Assembly: GCF_000620085.1 (NCBI RefSeq)
Contig: NZ_KK211066.1
Span: 196,318 to 260,317 of the forward strand
Length of the DNA stretch: 64,000 nucleotides
Direction of reading: 5' to 3'
From: Marinobacterium jannaschii DSM 6295
GTDB lineage: Bacteria > Pseudomonadota > Gammaproteobacteria > Pseudomonadales > Balneatricaceae
A model generated the notes under the pieces. It did no database searches and had not been told where the DNA came from. It saw nothing but the letters and a program-made list of their open reading frames with translations. Each line of letters starts with the position of its first letter. Position 1 is the first letter of the stretch. The position numbers and the translations under genes are program-made. This document shows, in pieces, positions 34,766-43,312 of this stretch.

Positions 34766-36028
34766 TTAAAAGTTTCCCTGCAGCCAGCTTTTCATCCGGC
34801 CTAATACATTCAGCTGCGGCGCAGTCTGAATTTCCTGCCTCAGCTCCGGCTCCGGTTCTATGCCGGTTGCTCGGGACTGAGGCCTTTCAATATGTTCGGC
34901 CGCATAACGCAGCAGGCCGATACCCGTGGCGTAGATCGAACTGGACAGTACATCTTCCATGCCCCTGACCCCCTTGGGCACTGCCAGCCTGACCGGCATA
35001 TGGAAGATCTCCTCCGCTAATACCACGGTTCCTTCCATTCGCGCGGTACCGCCGGTCAGTACCACACCGGCCGCAATCAGGTCTTCAAATCCGCTACGCC
35101 GCAACTCTGCCCGGACAAGCTGAAACAGCTCGTCATAACGTGGCTCGACCACTTCGGCCAGCGCAGACCGTGACAACTCCCGCGGTGCCCGTTCACCAAC
35201 CCCCGGCACCATAATCTTCTCGTCGCCCGCCAGCTGTCCCAGCGCGCAGGCGTATTTGATCTTAATCTGCTCGGCGTGCTGGGTCGGTGTACGCAGCGCC
35301 ATCGCAATATCATTGGTCACCTGATCTCCGGCGACCGGCAGTACCGCGGTGTGGCGGATAGCCCCTTCGGTATAAATCGCTATATCGGTGGTTCCGGCAC
35401 CGATATCCACCACACACACACCCAGCTCTTTCTCATCGTCTGTCAGTACCGAGTAACCGGAAGCGAGTTGTTCCAGTACCACATTGTCGGTATCCAGACC
35501 GCAGCGACCAATACACTTCTCGATGTTCTGTGCGGCGTTGCAGGAAGCGGTCACCATATGCACCTTCGCTTCAAGCCTCACCCCGGACATTCCCAGCGGC
35601 TCTTTGATACCTTCCTGGTTATCGATAATGTATTCCTGCGGCAATATATGCAGGATCTTCTGGTCGGCCGATATCGCCACCGCCCTGGCGGCATCGATCA
35701 CCCTGTCCAGGTCTGACTCGCCGACTTCACGGTTTTTTACCGCCACGATGCCGTGGGAGTTCATACTGCTTATATGGCTACCGGCGATCCCGACCGTGAC
35801 AGAATGTACCTTACAACCGGCCATCCGCTCCGCTTCTTCAACCGCGCGCTGTATCGCTGCAACCGTTGATTCGATGTTGACCACCACACCGCGCTTCATG
35901 CCACGGGAAGGCTGTTTGCCAACACCGACAATCTCAAGAGAACCATCCGGGCAAAGCTCTGCGATCAGGCAAACCACTTTTGAGGTGCCTATATCAAGAG
36001 CAACGACCATTTCCGAATTTATTCCCAT
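34766..36028 (-). CDS. ftsA: Cell division protein FtsA
   Basis: From the ATG at 36028 the protein has 420 residues (MGINSEMVVALDIGTSKVVC). It is an actin-like ATPase with SHI/1C-domain features (AVEEAERMAGCKVHSVTVGI) and the phosphate motif VVDIGAGTTDIAIY. It ends in an amphipathic tail (MKSWLQGNF) that tethers FtsZ to the membrane. The frame stays open upstream to 36163, but those 45 residues are AT-rich, unlike FtsA and probably untranslated. ftsQ and ddl, normally upstream, are missing; instead there are about 640 bp of repeats and structured sequence before rmuC. Confidence 0.97.
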   Translation of the reverse strand: MGINSEMVVALDIGTSKVVCLIAELCPDGSLEIVGVGKQPSRGMKRGVVVNIESTVAAIQRAVEEAERMAGCKVHSVTVGIAGSHISSMNSHGIVAVKNREVGESDLDRVIDAARAVAISADQKILHILPQEYIIDNQEGIKEPLGMSGVRLEAKVHMVTASCNAAQNIEKCIGRCGLDTDNVVLEQLASGYSVLTDDEKELGVCVVDIGAGTTDIAIYTEGAIRHTAVLPVAGDQVTNDIAMALRTPTQHAEQIKIKYACALGQLAGDEKIMVPGVGERAPRELSRSALAEVVEPRYDELFQLVRAELRRSGFEDLIAAGVVLTGGTARMEGTVVLAEEIFHMPVRLAVPKGVRGMEDVLSSSIYATGIGLLRYAAEHIERPQSRATGIEPEPELRQEIQTAPQLNVLGRMKSWLQGNF

Positions 36029-36304
36029 TGAAATCTCACGACTGTTTATTTTATAGACTGATACAAATGTATGCCACCGGTTAAGAAAGTAAAGCGATAA
36101 AGCTGGACCATTTTTCACTTCTTTCCGGTTTGCGCTGCAACAAAAAAAGGCTGCGGCGCTCAATTCTCACTAAGGTTATCGGCTGATTCTTTCCAGCTTT
36201 AGAATATTTTTCCATTGAATTTCAACACCCTAGCATTCAGACGCTTTCCCAAAAAGGCATCTTTGAAAATAAACCCTGTTGCATCAAGCAGTTAAAAATC
36301 GCTG

Positions 36305-36470
36305 AAAAATCAATATTTAATATTGACGATTTTTAAAACTTTCAAAATCCAATTTTGATTTTTCACCATAATTTCAATATTAAGTTTTGATTTTTCGCGA
36401 TGAAATCAATATTTAATATTGATTTTTCACGCAGATATCAATATCGATTTTTGATTTTTACACTACTCAA
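36305..36470. repeat. AT-rich tandem repeats of about 32 bp (4-5 copies)
   Basis: Consecutive units share the core TTTTGATTTTTC or ATTGATTTTTC followed by a more variable stretch ending in TC and the next AATATT. Two adjacent units (starting near 36377 and 36409) are 32 bp each. Three units (near 36343, 36377 and 36409) align well, and the first and last are diverged. Two units contain perfect palindromes: TCAATATT-T-AATATTGA at 36310-36326, and AATCAATATT-T-AATATTGATT at 36404-36424. The period of about three helical turns suggests protein binding on one DNA face. The array lies about 280 bp upstream of ftsA. Confidence 0.75.
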
Positions 36471-36481
36471 ATCTATCAGAA

Positions 36482-36660
36482 TTAAGGGCGGGTTAGCGTC
36501 CTATAGAAGGAGGCGAGCGCGTGAGCAAGATTCATACAGGTGGCGGGACGAGGCGGCTGTATAGCCGCTCAGAGCCGCGAAATCGCGGGTTAGATCAGCG
36601 TGAGCAGAGGAATGCCTGCATAAGCTGCAATGCTATACAGGCCTGACAACAGGATTAACC
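36482..36660. other. Hairpin-rich GC-rich intergenic segment, possible structured RNA
   Basis: There is a sharp change from the AT-rich repeats to GC-rich sequence with no coding frame. It contains GCGGCT-GTAT-AGCCGC (36553-36568), CCGCG-AAAT-CGCGG (36575-36588) and the longer-range pair GCCTG / CAGGC (36614-36642). GCGTGAGCA is repeated directly (near 36519 and 36598). The AT tract just upstream could supply a plus-strand promoter (TTGATT, 17 bp, TATCAG), which is weak. No terminator is visible. It is a candidate small RNA or repetitive element, with low certainty. Confidence 0.35.
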
Positions 36661-36668
36661 GGAGGAAA

Positions 36669-38132
36669 TTACTCCAGCAGATCGGTTTCCCGGGAAAGCT
36701 CGGTCAGCGTTGAGGGGAGTTTCTTCTTACTATCAGCGCCCAGGTTATTAAGTTGGATCGCCTGACTCACCAGATTGCCCCGGCCGCTGGCAAGGCGCTT
36801 GTAGGCAGTGCTATAGGCCTCCTGGCCGCGATCAAGGTGCTTACCCACCTCCTCAAGCGCAGCAACAAAACCAACAAACTTATCATGTAGTTCGCCACCA
36901 CGGCGGGCGATCTCCTGGGCGTTACGGCTCTGGTACTCATAGCGCCAGATATTATGAATGGTGCGCAGGGCGATCAGCAGGGTCGACGGGCTGACCAGGA
37001 TAATGTTGCGTTCAAAGGCAAAGCGAAACAGGTTCTGGTCTTTTTCCATCGCCAGCAGGAAAGCCCCCTCCACTGGCACGAACATCAGCACAAAGTCGAG
37101 CGAGCGCACCCCTTCCAGTGACTGGTAGGCCTTCTCGCTCAGCCCTTTAATATGTCCCTGCAGGGACTGGATATGGGCACGCAGGTGCTGCGCTTTCTGC
37201 TGTGCGTCCTCAGAAGTACAGTATTGCTCGTAAGCCACTAACGAGACCTTCGAGTCGACAATGACATCTTTTTCATCCGGCAGGCGGACAATCGCATCCG
37301 GGCGATAACGCTTATTATCGTTTTGCAGCGATACTTCGAGTTCAAACTCATGCCCCTTACGCAGGCCGGATTCTTCCAGCACCCGTTCCAGCACCATCTC
37401 TCCCCAGTTACCCTGGGTCTTGGTTTCGCCTTTAAGGGCATTGGTCAGATTGATCGCGTCCTGACTCATCTGCTGGTTTAGCTGTTTCAGGTGATTAATC
37501 TGCTCCGACAGGGCCTGGCGGTCCCGGGTTTCCTTGTCGTAGACATCATCCACCCGACGCTTGAACTCTCCCAGCTGGGTTTTCAGCGGGTCAAGCAGCT
37601 GGCCCATATTTTCCTGATTGGCCTGGGTAAAGCGGGCGGCTTTCTCTTCCAGAATCTGATTCGCCAGGTTCTGGAATTCGGTTTTCAGCTGCTGGCGCGC
37701 TTCATTCAGGGTATCCAGTTTTTCCTGGTGATTGCGCCTCTCTGCATTCAGCAGGGTTTCCAGCTCTGCCGCCTGACGACTGCGGTCGGCCAGCTGCTGT
37801 TGCAGTTCCTGCTGCTCGGCTTCCAGTTCGGCAGTACGGTCTTCATAGCGTTCCAGCTGCATGACCCGCTCTTCATAGCGGGCATGGCGGATCTGCAGTG
37901 TCTGCAGGGATTGCTCCTGCTGCTGCAACTGCAAGCCGAGCTGCTGCAGCTGGGCCTTTTCCGCCGTCAGATCCGCCTCCAGCTGTTCGACTCTCTGAGC
38001 CTGCAGCCGGTTAAGCTGATCAGAATCAGCCAGTGCCCGGCTGATTCGCTGGCGAGCACGCCATTGCAACACATTGAATACCAGTGCCAGTAATGCAACG
38101 GCGATCACTACGCCGGACAGCTCTTCAGTCAT
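36669..38132 (-). CDS. rmuC: DNA recombination protein RmuC homologue
   Basis: The 487-residue protein has one N-terminal membrane helix (VVIAVALLALVFNVLQW) and a long glutamine-rich coiled coil (about 25-180). The RmuC nuclease-like core includes KTQGNWGEMVLERVLEESGL, RPDAIVRLPDEKDVIVDSKV and EGAFLLAMEKDQNLF. RmuC limits inversions at short repeats and is predicted to belong to the PD-(D/E)xK fold. It starts 8 bp after the stop of a small membrane-protein gene, so the two are probably cotranscribed. The repeat array and ftsA lie downstream. Confidence 0.95.
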   Translation of the reverse strand: MTEELSGVVIAVALLALVFNVLQWRARQRISRALADSDQLNRLQAQRVEQLEADLTAEKAQLQQLGLQLQQQEQSLQTLQIRHARYEERVMQLERYEDRTAELEAEQQELQQQLADRSRQAAELETLLNAERRNHQEKLDTLNEARQQLKTEFQNLANQILEEKAARFTQANQENMGQLLDPLKTQLGEFKRRVDDVYDKETRDRQALSEQINHLKQLNQQMSQDAINLTNALKGETKTQGNWGEMVLERVLEESGLRKGHEFELEVSLQNDNKRYRPDAIVRLPDEKDVIVDSKVSLVAYEQYCTSEDAQQKAQHLRAHIQSLQGHIKGLSEKAYQSLEGVRSLDFVLMFVPVEGAFLLAMEKDQNLFRFAFERNIILVSPSTLLIALRTIHNIWRYEYQSRNAQEIARRGGELHDKFVGFVAALEEVGKHLDRGQEAYSTAYKRLASGRGNLVSQAIQLNNLGADSKKKLPSTLTELSRETDLLE

Positions 38133-38140
38133 CGTGTCGC

Positions 38141-38503
38141 TTACCAGTAGTAGTAGAGCGCAACGGCAGAGAATGCCACCAGGGGCGTCATCACGAACAG
38201 GCTTTTGAGTTCACCCAGCACACGCTGGATCAGCAATACATGAATCGCCGGGAAGGTAATGAACATACAGCCCAGCGGGATATACCAGTCCAGATTCAGC
38301 ACACCGTAGGCCATAGCCGCAATCAGCACCAGCGCAGCAAAGTTACCCATCATGATGACGCTGACCTGGCCATTTGGCTTCTTCACGAAGTCAGGCTTGT
38401 TCTCCTCCGGCAATTTATTGATCGCCCCGGCGCTCAGCGCCGCTGACATGGCAACAAAGCCGGTAAACAGAAAAACATATAGGGCTTGCATATCCAGATT
38501 CAC
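38141..38503 (-). CDS. Small four-helix membrane protein, unknown function
   Basis: The product has about 120 residues with four likely membrane helices: ALYVFLFTGFVAMSAALSAG, VSVIMMGNFAALVLIAAMAY, YIPLGCMFITFPAIHVLLIQ and LFVMTPLVAFSAVALYYYW. GTG at 38503 is chosen as start because GGAGAG lies 7 bases upstream; ATG at 38491 is the alternative. It immediately precedes rmuC on the same strand. I do not recognise the family. Confidence 0.75.
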   Translation of the reverse strand: MNLDMQALYVFLFTGFVAMSAALSAGAINKLPEENKPDFVKKPNGQVSVIMMGNFAALVLIAAMAYGVLNLDWYIPLGCMFITFPAIHVLLIQRVLGELKSLFVMTPLVAFSAVALYYYW

Positions 38504-38637
38504 AATCGCTCTCTCCGCAATCTTTGATTGAGGGCGCATTGTAAGGGATTCATTACAGCAACGCATCGTCGATTAAGGCTTCCTATACAGTCGCCGGCTT
38601 ATTATGATGCCAGCTGCATGAAAGGAGTCTGTCTCAG

Positions 38638-39693
38638 GTGCTAGTAATAAAACTGCTTCGAAAACTCGTCTACCGCCACTTCAAACAGATGAACTGGCAG
38701 GCCGTGCTGATCTCACTGTGTATCTATACCGCACTGTGCTGGCTGTTACTGAGTCAGGCGGGTGAATCAGCACTGACCGGCAGCGACTTCTTCTACTGGC
38801 TGCTGGTCACCGCATCCACAGTCGGCTATGGCGACCTCTCCCCCACCACCCCGGCGGGCAAGGCCATAGTGGCATTCTTTGTTATCCCCTTCGGACTCAG
38901 CCTGTTCGCGCTGACCGCCGGTAAGGTCGCCGCCTTTGGCGCATATCAATGGAGAAAGGGCATCATGGGTTATAAAGACCATAACCTGCAGGATCATATT
39001 CTAATTATTGGCTGGGACCCGGAACGGACTCCCAACCTGCTGCAAATGCTACGGCTGGAAGCCTCCAATAATCGCAACCGTTCCATCTGTCTCTGCGTCA
39101 CCGATGAGATGGAAAACCCGATGCCGGGCGATATCGATTTTGTCCGCTGCAGCGCCTATAACAATGAAGATGATCTCAATCGCGCCTGTATCGCCACCAC
39201 ATCCAGCATCATTATCGATACTTCGCAGGATGATCAGACCCTGACGGCGGCCCTGTATACTTACGGCAAGGTTAAGGACAGAGACGACATACATGTGATC
39301 GCTTTCCTGCGGGATGAATCTCTGCGCCAGTTGCTGAAAGAGCACTGCCCGACGATCGAATGTACGCCATCGGTGTCGGCGGAGATCATGGTAAAAGCCG
39401 CGATGGACCCGGGCTCCAGTGTATTGCACCGCGAACTGCTGATGGCCGAAGAGGGCATGACCCAGTATTCCACGGTCTATCCCGAAGGTTTGCCGGAGAT
39501 CAGCGTACGCGACCTCTATATTCCGCTGAAAGAGCATTATGATGCGATGCTGATCGCGGTCGACCTGGATATGGATGGCAAGCCCGAGGTGAACCCGACG
39601 CTGGACAAGCGCGTACGGGCGGGAAGCACCCTCTATTACATCGCCGCGCGGCGGATACATCACTTTGACTGGGCGCAGCTTGCGTCCCGCTAG
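38638..39693 (+). CDS. Potassium channel protein (two-TM pore plus RCK/TrkA-N domain)
   Basis: The 351-residue protein has two membrane helices around a pore loop with the selectivity filter TASTVGYGDLSP near residue 60. A cytosolic Rossmann-like RCK domain follows (HILIIGWDPERTPNLLQMLR), lacking the usual GxGxxG. A further C-terminal region carries a TrkA-C-like segment. The start is GTG, with AAGGAG about 12 bases upstream. It heads a co-oriented run with the DUF350, DUF1190 and ATP-grasp genes. Homologous runs in other bacteria carry the same set, so the channel is probably part of that cassette. Confidence 0.9.
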   Translation: MLVIKLLRKLVYRHFKQMNWQAVLISLCIYTALCWLLLSQAGESALTGSDFFYWLLVTASTVGYGDLSPTTPAGKAIVAFFVIPFGLSLFALTAGKVAAFGAYQWRKGIMGYKDHNLQDHILIIGWDPERTPNLLQMLRLEASNNRNRSICLCVTDEMENPMPGDIDFVRCSAYNNEDDLNRACIATTSSIIIDTSQDDQTLTAALYTYGKVKDRDDIHVIAFLRDESLRQLLKEHCPTIECTPSVSAEIMVKAAMDPGSSVLHRELLMAEEGMTQYSTVYPEGLPEISVRDLYIPLKEHYDAMLIAVDLDMDGKPEVNPTLDKRVRAGSTLYYIAARRIHHFDWAQLASR

Positions 39694-39733
39694 CCCCAAT
39701 TAATCTAAACAACTTACACCCGAGGAGATCCGC

Positions 39734-40144
39734 ATGGATGCCCTGCAAGACCTGATGATCGGCCTGACCAGCTTCGTACTCTATTTCGGCCTGTCACTGG
39801 CAGCCCTGCTGCTGTTCAAAGTCGCTTATGCCGCCATTACCCCCTACGACGACTGGCAGCTGGTTAAGGAGAAGAATACCGCCGCAGCCTGTGCCCTGGG
39901 TGGCGCCATTATCGGCTTCTCTATCGCACTGGGTAGTGCCGCCAGTAACTCAGTATCGCTGATCGACTTCGCCGTCTGGGCCCTGGTGGCGCTGATTGCC
40001 CAGGTGATCGCATATTTTGTGGTGCGCCTGTTTATGCCGCTGATCAGCCAGCGTATTAAGGATGACGAAGTACCGGCCGGTATCGTACTGGGCGCCACAT
40101 CCATTGCCATTGGTGTGCTCAATGCAGCATCCATGAGCTACTGA
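39734..40144 (+). CDS. DUF350 membrane protein (YjfL-like)
   Basis: The 136-residue protein has four membrane helices, including LTSFVLYFGLSLAALLLFKV and AACALGGAIIGFSIALGSAA. It has the DUF350 pattern of paired helices with the conserved EKNTAAACALGGAIIGF loop. It follows the potassium channel by 40 bp and precedes the DUF1190 gene by 14 bp. In enterobacteria the related YjfL sits beside YjfM and YjfC, matching the order here. Biochemical role unknown; envelope stress is suspected from context. Confidence 0.88.
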   Translation: MDALQDLMIGLTSFVLYFGLSLAALLLFKVAYAAITPYDDWQLVKEKNTAAACALGGAIIGFSIALGSAASNSVSLIDFAVWALVALIAQVIAYFVVRLFMPLISQRIKDDEVPAGIVLGATSIAIGVLNAASMSY

Positions 40145-40158
40145 TCAGGAGGCTCTGG

Positions 40159-40755
40159 ATGAAACGTTCAGGAAATATCGATCTGCAGAAGATGCGCAAG
40201 GCCCCTGCCGGGGTCAGCAATGGCGTCAAATTCAGTGCCGTAATCGCCGGCAGCTGGTTACTGACGGGCTGTGACTCACAGGATGGATTTATCTATCGCG
40301 ATGCACAGGAATGTACGCTGGATAATCCGACCCAGCCGATCCAGTGCGAGTCCGCCTACCGCAGAGCGCTGTCCGACTGGAACCGCGAAGCACCGCGCTA
40401 CAGTCGCATGCAGGATTGTGAGTACGATTTTGGCTACGGTGACTGTCGCAACTATCAGAACCACTTCATCCCGCTGCTGGCGGGTTTTATGCTGGGCGAG
40501 GCTGTAGGTCAGGATGCCGAATACGATATCGACTTCGATCGCCCGCGCGGTCTGACCCGCTCCCGTAGCCATCGATCCCCGGCTTACCTGAAATGGGTCG
40601 GTGCAAGTGGTGATCTCTACGGTGACTACGGCAAACGCAAAGTCAGTGTTAGCAGCAAAGCGTTTAAGCCTACCAAAGGCAGTAGCAAGGTACTGGGACG
40701 TGGCGGTTTCGGCAAGACCGTTTCCAGCCGTGCATCCTCCTCCTGGGGTGGCTGA
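40159..40755 (+). CDS. DUF1190 lipoprotein (YgiB/YjfM-like)
   Basis: The 198-residue protein has a lipoprotein-type signal (FSAVIAGSWLLTGC) with the lipid-accepting cysteine at about 36. A cysteine-containing globular part follows (RDAQECTLDNPTQPIQCESA, then DCEYDFGYGDCRNYQNHF). The Ser/Gly/Lys-rich C-terminal tail ends SSRASSSWGG. DUF1190 proteins are almost always encoded directly before a glutathionylspermidine-synthase-like gene, as here, where the two reading frames overlap by one base (TGATG). The tail may be a substrate of that ATP-grasp enzyme, which is an inference. Confidence 0.88.
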   Translation: MKRSGNIDLQKMRKAPAGVSNGVKFSAVIAGSWLLTGCDSQDGFIYRDAQECTLDNPTQPIQCESAYRRALSDWNREAPRYSRMQDCEYDFGYGDCRNYQNHFIPLLAGFMLGEAVGQDAEYDIDFDRPRGLTRSRSHRSPAYLKWVGASGDLYGDYGKRKVSVSSKAFKPTKGSSKVLGRGGFGKTVSSRASSSWGG

Positions 40756-41918
40756 TGCTGCGTATCCCCTTTGCTGAGCGTCCGGACTGGAAGCAGACTG
40801 CCGAGCAGTTCGGCTTCCACTTCCATACCCTGTATGGCGAAGCCTACTGGGATGAATCCGCCTACTACCAGTTCACGCTCGAACAGATAGAGCAGGATAT
40901 CGAAGCTCCCACCGCCGAGATCCACCAGATGTGCCTCGAAGTGGTGGACAAGGTGGTCAGGGACCCGCAACTGATGGAGCAATTCTGTATCCCGGAAACT
41001 TTCTGGGATCAGATCGCCCGCAGCTGGTATGAGCGCGAACCCAGCCTCTACAGCCGGATCGACCTGGCCTATGATGGCAGTGGTCCGGCCAAGCTATACG
41101 AAAACAATGCCGACACACCCACCAGCCTGTACGAAACCGGCTTCTGGCAGTGGCTATGGCTGGAGCAGCAGGTAGACCGTGGCCATATCGACCGCCGCGC
41201 CGACCAGTTCAACAGCCTGCAGGAACAGCTGATCCGGCGTTTTGAGCAGCTCAGGCTACGCCAACCCGGCCATACCCTGCACTTTGCCAGCTGTAAAGAT
41301 ACGGTGGAAGACCGGGGTACGGTGCAGTACCTGCAGGACTGTGCCGAACAGGCAGGCATCAGCTGCGACTTCGTCTATGTCGAGGATATCGGCATCAACG
41401 ATCGCCAGCGCTTTGTCGACCTGAGCGCCCGGCCGATCAGCTGGCTGTTTAAGCTCTATCCCTGGGAGTTTATGCAGCGCGAAGACTATGGTGTGCATAT
41501 TAGCCAGAGCCATACCCGCTTTATAGAACCGATCTGGAAAACCGTGCTCTCTAACAAGTGCCTGCTGCCGCTGTTGTGGCAACTGTTTCCCAATCACCCG
41601 AACCTGCTACCCGCTTACTTCGACGGCGATCCGCGTATCAGTGAGCTGAACCACTATGTGCGCAAGCCAATCTACTCCCGCGAGGGCGCCAATGTCGCCA
41701 TCTACAGGGATGGCGAGCTGGTACAGCAGGCCGAAGGCCCCTATGGTCAGGAGGGCTATATCGTCCAGGGCTTCCATCCACTGCCGCGCTTCGGTGACAA
41801 CCACACCCTGATCGGCTCCTGGCTGGTTAACGATCAGCCGGCGGGAATATCGGTACGCGAAGATCGCAACGCCATTACCCAGGACCTGTCGCGCTTCCTG
41901 CCGCATATCATTCTTTAG
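40755..41918 (+). CDS. Glutathionylspermidine-synthase-family ATP-grasp ligase (YgiC/YjfC-like)
   Basis: The 387-residue protein matches the C-terminal synthetase half of Gsp synthase. Features include LYSRIDLAYDGSGPAKLYEN, NADTPTSLYETGFWQWLW, FASCKDTVEDRGTVQYLQD and the ATP-grasp core KPIYSREGANVAIYRDGELV. The amidase half of E. coli Gss is absent. Stand-alone members are predicted peptide or amine ligases with unknown substrates. It is translationally coupled to the DUF1190 lipoprotein gene and ends the channel-DUF350-DUF1190 run. Confidence 0.9.
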   Translation: MLRIPFAERPDWKQTAEQFGFHFHTLYGEAYWDESAYYQFTLEQIEQDIEAPTAEIHQMCLEVVDKVVRDPQLMEQFCIPETFWDQIARSWYEREPSLYSRIDLAYDGSGPAKLYENNADTPTSLYETGFWQWLWLEQQVDRGHIDRRADQFNSLQEQLIRRFEQLRLRQPGHTLHFASCKDTVEDRGTVQYLQDCAEQAGISCDFVYVEDIGINDRQRFVDLSARPISWLFKLYPWEFMQREDYGVHISQSHTRFIEPIWKTVLSNKCLLPLLWQLFPNHPNLLPAYFDGDPRISELNHYVRKPIYSREGANVAIYRDGELVQQAEGPYGQEGYIVQGFHPLPRFGDNHTLIGSWLVNDQPAGISVREDRNAITQDLSRFLPHIIL

Positions 41919-41990
41919 GGAAACTGCCCCTTAGCAACGCAAAGTGCTATGATTGCGCGCTATTTTTTAACAGACAGTTTTACAATCACG

Positions 41991-42632
41991 ATGGCCGAAT
42001 TTCTCGTCAACGAAGCGGTAGAAGATTACGCTTTCGTCAACACGACCGCAGAACCTGAGCTGCTTCAGGAACTGATCGATGAAACCAACAAGAACATGGG
42101 CTGGCCGCAGAAGCTGTCAGGCCGCCTGGTTGGACGCACCCTGAAGATGCTGACCGCCCTGCACCAGCCAAAGAACGTGCTGGAGATCGGTATGTTCACC
42201 GGTTACTCCGCCCTCTCGATGGCGGAAGGGATGCCGGAAGATGGCAAGATCATCTGCTGCGAAACCAACCCGCGCGCCATCGAATTCGCCAAGACCTTCT
42301 ATGAGCGCAGCCCGCACGGCCACAAAATCGAAGTCATCTTCGGCCCGGCAATCGAAACCATCGAAACGCTGGATATGGAGCTCGACTTCACTTTCATCGA
42401 TGCCGACAAGCGCAACTACCTCAATTACTACGAGAAAGTGCTGGAGATGACCCGTCCCGGCGGACTGATCGTACTGGATAACGTGCTCTGGTCCGGCAAA
42501 GTGCTGCAGCCTGAGTCGGAGATTGACGATGTGCTGGTGGAGATGAACCGCCGCATCGCGGCCGATCCCAATGTCGAGAACATGTTCCTGACCGTACGTG
42601 ACGGCATGAACGTGGTACGGAAGCTGCGCTGA
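41991..42632 (+). CDS. Class I SAM-dependent O-methyltransferase (CCoAOMT-like)
   Basis: The 213-residue protein has the family-3 O-methyltransferase fold: motif I is VLEIGMFTGYSALSMAEGMP, motif II IICCETNPRAIEFAK, and the metal-binding region is FTFIDADKRNYLNYYEK with GLIVLDNVLWSGKV. These enzymes methylate catechol-like hydroxyls or related small molecules using a divalent metal. ATG at 41991 is chosen: the 14 residues encoded before it do not resemble the family. The next gene overlaps by one base, so the two are cotranslated. Confidence 0.92.
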   Translation: MAEFLVNEAVEDYAFVNTTAEPELLQELIDETNKNMGWPQKLSGRLVGRTLKMLTALHQPKNVLEIGMFTGYSALSMAEGMPEDGKIICCETNPRAIEFAKTFYERSPHGHKIEVIFGPAIETIETLDMELDFTFIDADKRNYLNYYEKVLEMTRPGGLIVLDNVLWSGKVLQPESEIDDVLVEMNRRIAADPNVENMFLTVRDGMNVVRKLR

Positions 42633-43045
42633 TGTATTTCCTGCTGCAACCCGAACAGAACAGCTACCAGCGTTTCGACAACGAAGCGGCTCTGCTGAAA
42701 GCGGAACTGTCCGACAACGACCTGCGCATTTTCAAGGCCGGTGACCTGCTGGAACGCTATGTCGCCACCGATGACGACAACCCGGAAATGGCACTGCTGT
42801 GCCAGCTCCGCGACCTCTATATCGATGACCTCGACGCCGTCTTCAGTGCCGCCGAAGTCACCGGTCTGATGGCATGGCTACTGCGGGATAAGGGTATCGA
42901 CTTCCGCGGCGAATCCCTCGAAGATACTGCGGACCGCCTCGGTGATCTGGATATCGAAGCCGACAGTGACCAGTACACCGACCTGATCTTTCACCTGAAA
43001 GACGCCGTCGAGCGGATCTACGACCTGCAGCTGGACGACGACTGA
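42632..43045 (+). CDS. Acidic hypothetical protein (137 aa)
   Basis: This highly acidic protein (MYFLLQPEQNSYQRFDNEAA, ending IYDLQLDDD) has no signal, membrane helix or cysteine cluster. Its start codon overlaps the methyltransferase stop (TGATG), which implies translational coupling and perhaps a physical partner. Mostly helical segments are expected. Family not recognised. The 267 bp after it (43046-43312) hold a GC-rich inverted repeat GGCGAC / GTCGCC near 43054-43076 and no gene. Confidence 0.8.
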   Translation: MYFLLQPEQNSYQRFDNEAALLKAELSDNDLRIFKAGDLLERYVATDDDNPEMALLCQLRDLYIDDLDAVFSAAEVTGLMAWLLRDKGIDFRGESLEDTADRLGDLDIEADSDQYTDLIFHLKDAVERIYDLQLDDD

Positions 43046-43312
43046 CAGCACCGGCGACTGGCTCAGGCCGGTCGCCAGCATGAACCTCTTCGAATCAGCG
43101 CTTTGCAACAGAGCCCTGCAACCGCACCCGGGTAATCACGGCCCGCCAGCCGTCCAGCTCACAAACCAGTTAGCAATAGCGAAAATCCCAGGCTTTTTCG
43201 CACTTTCCCTATCTATACTGAATCGATCTAAGGTATGACTGAACTGTCATAGCATTTTGCACTCCAACAGAATCACGCCATCACCGGACGGACCAGAGAG
43301 CTACACGATTTT

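Noticed and set aside
36029-36163. 45-codon N-terminal extension of ftsA
   Set aside because: The sequence is AT-rich and unlike FtsA. The conserved N-terminus begins at the ATG at 36028.
36305-36470. CRISPR array as explanation of the tandem repeats
   Set aside because: Units are contiguous, imperfect and AT-rich, with no unique spacers of constant size and no cas genes nearby.
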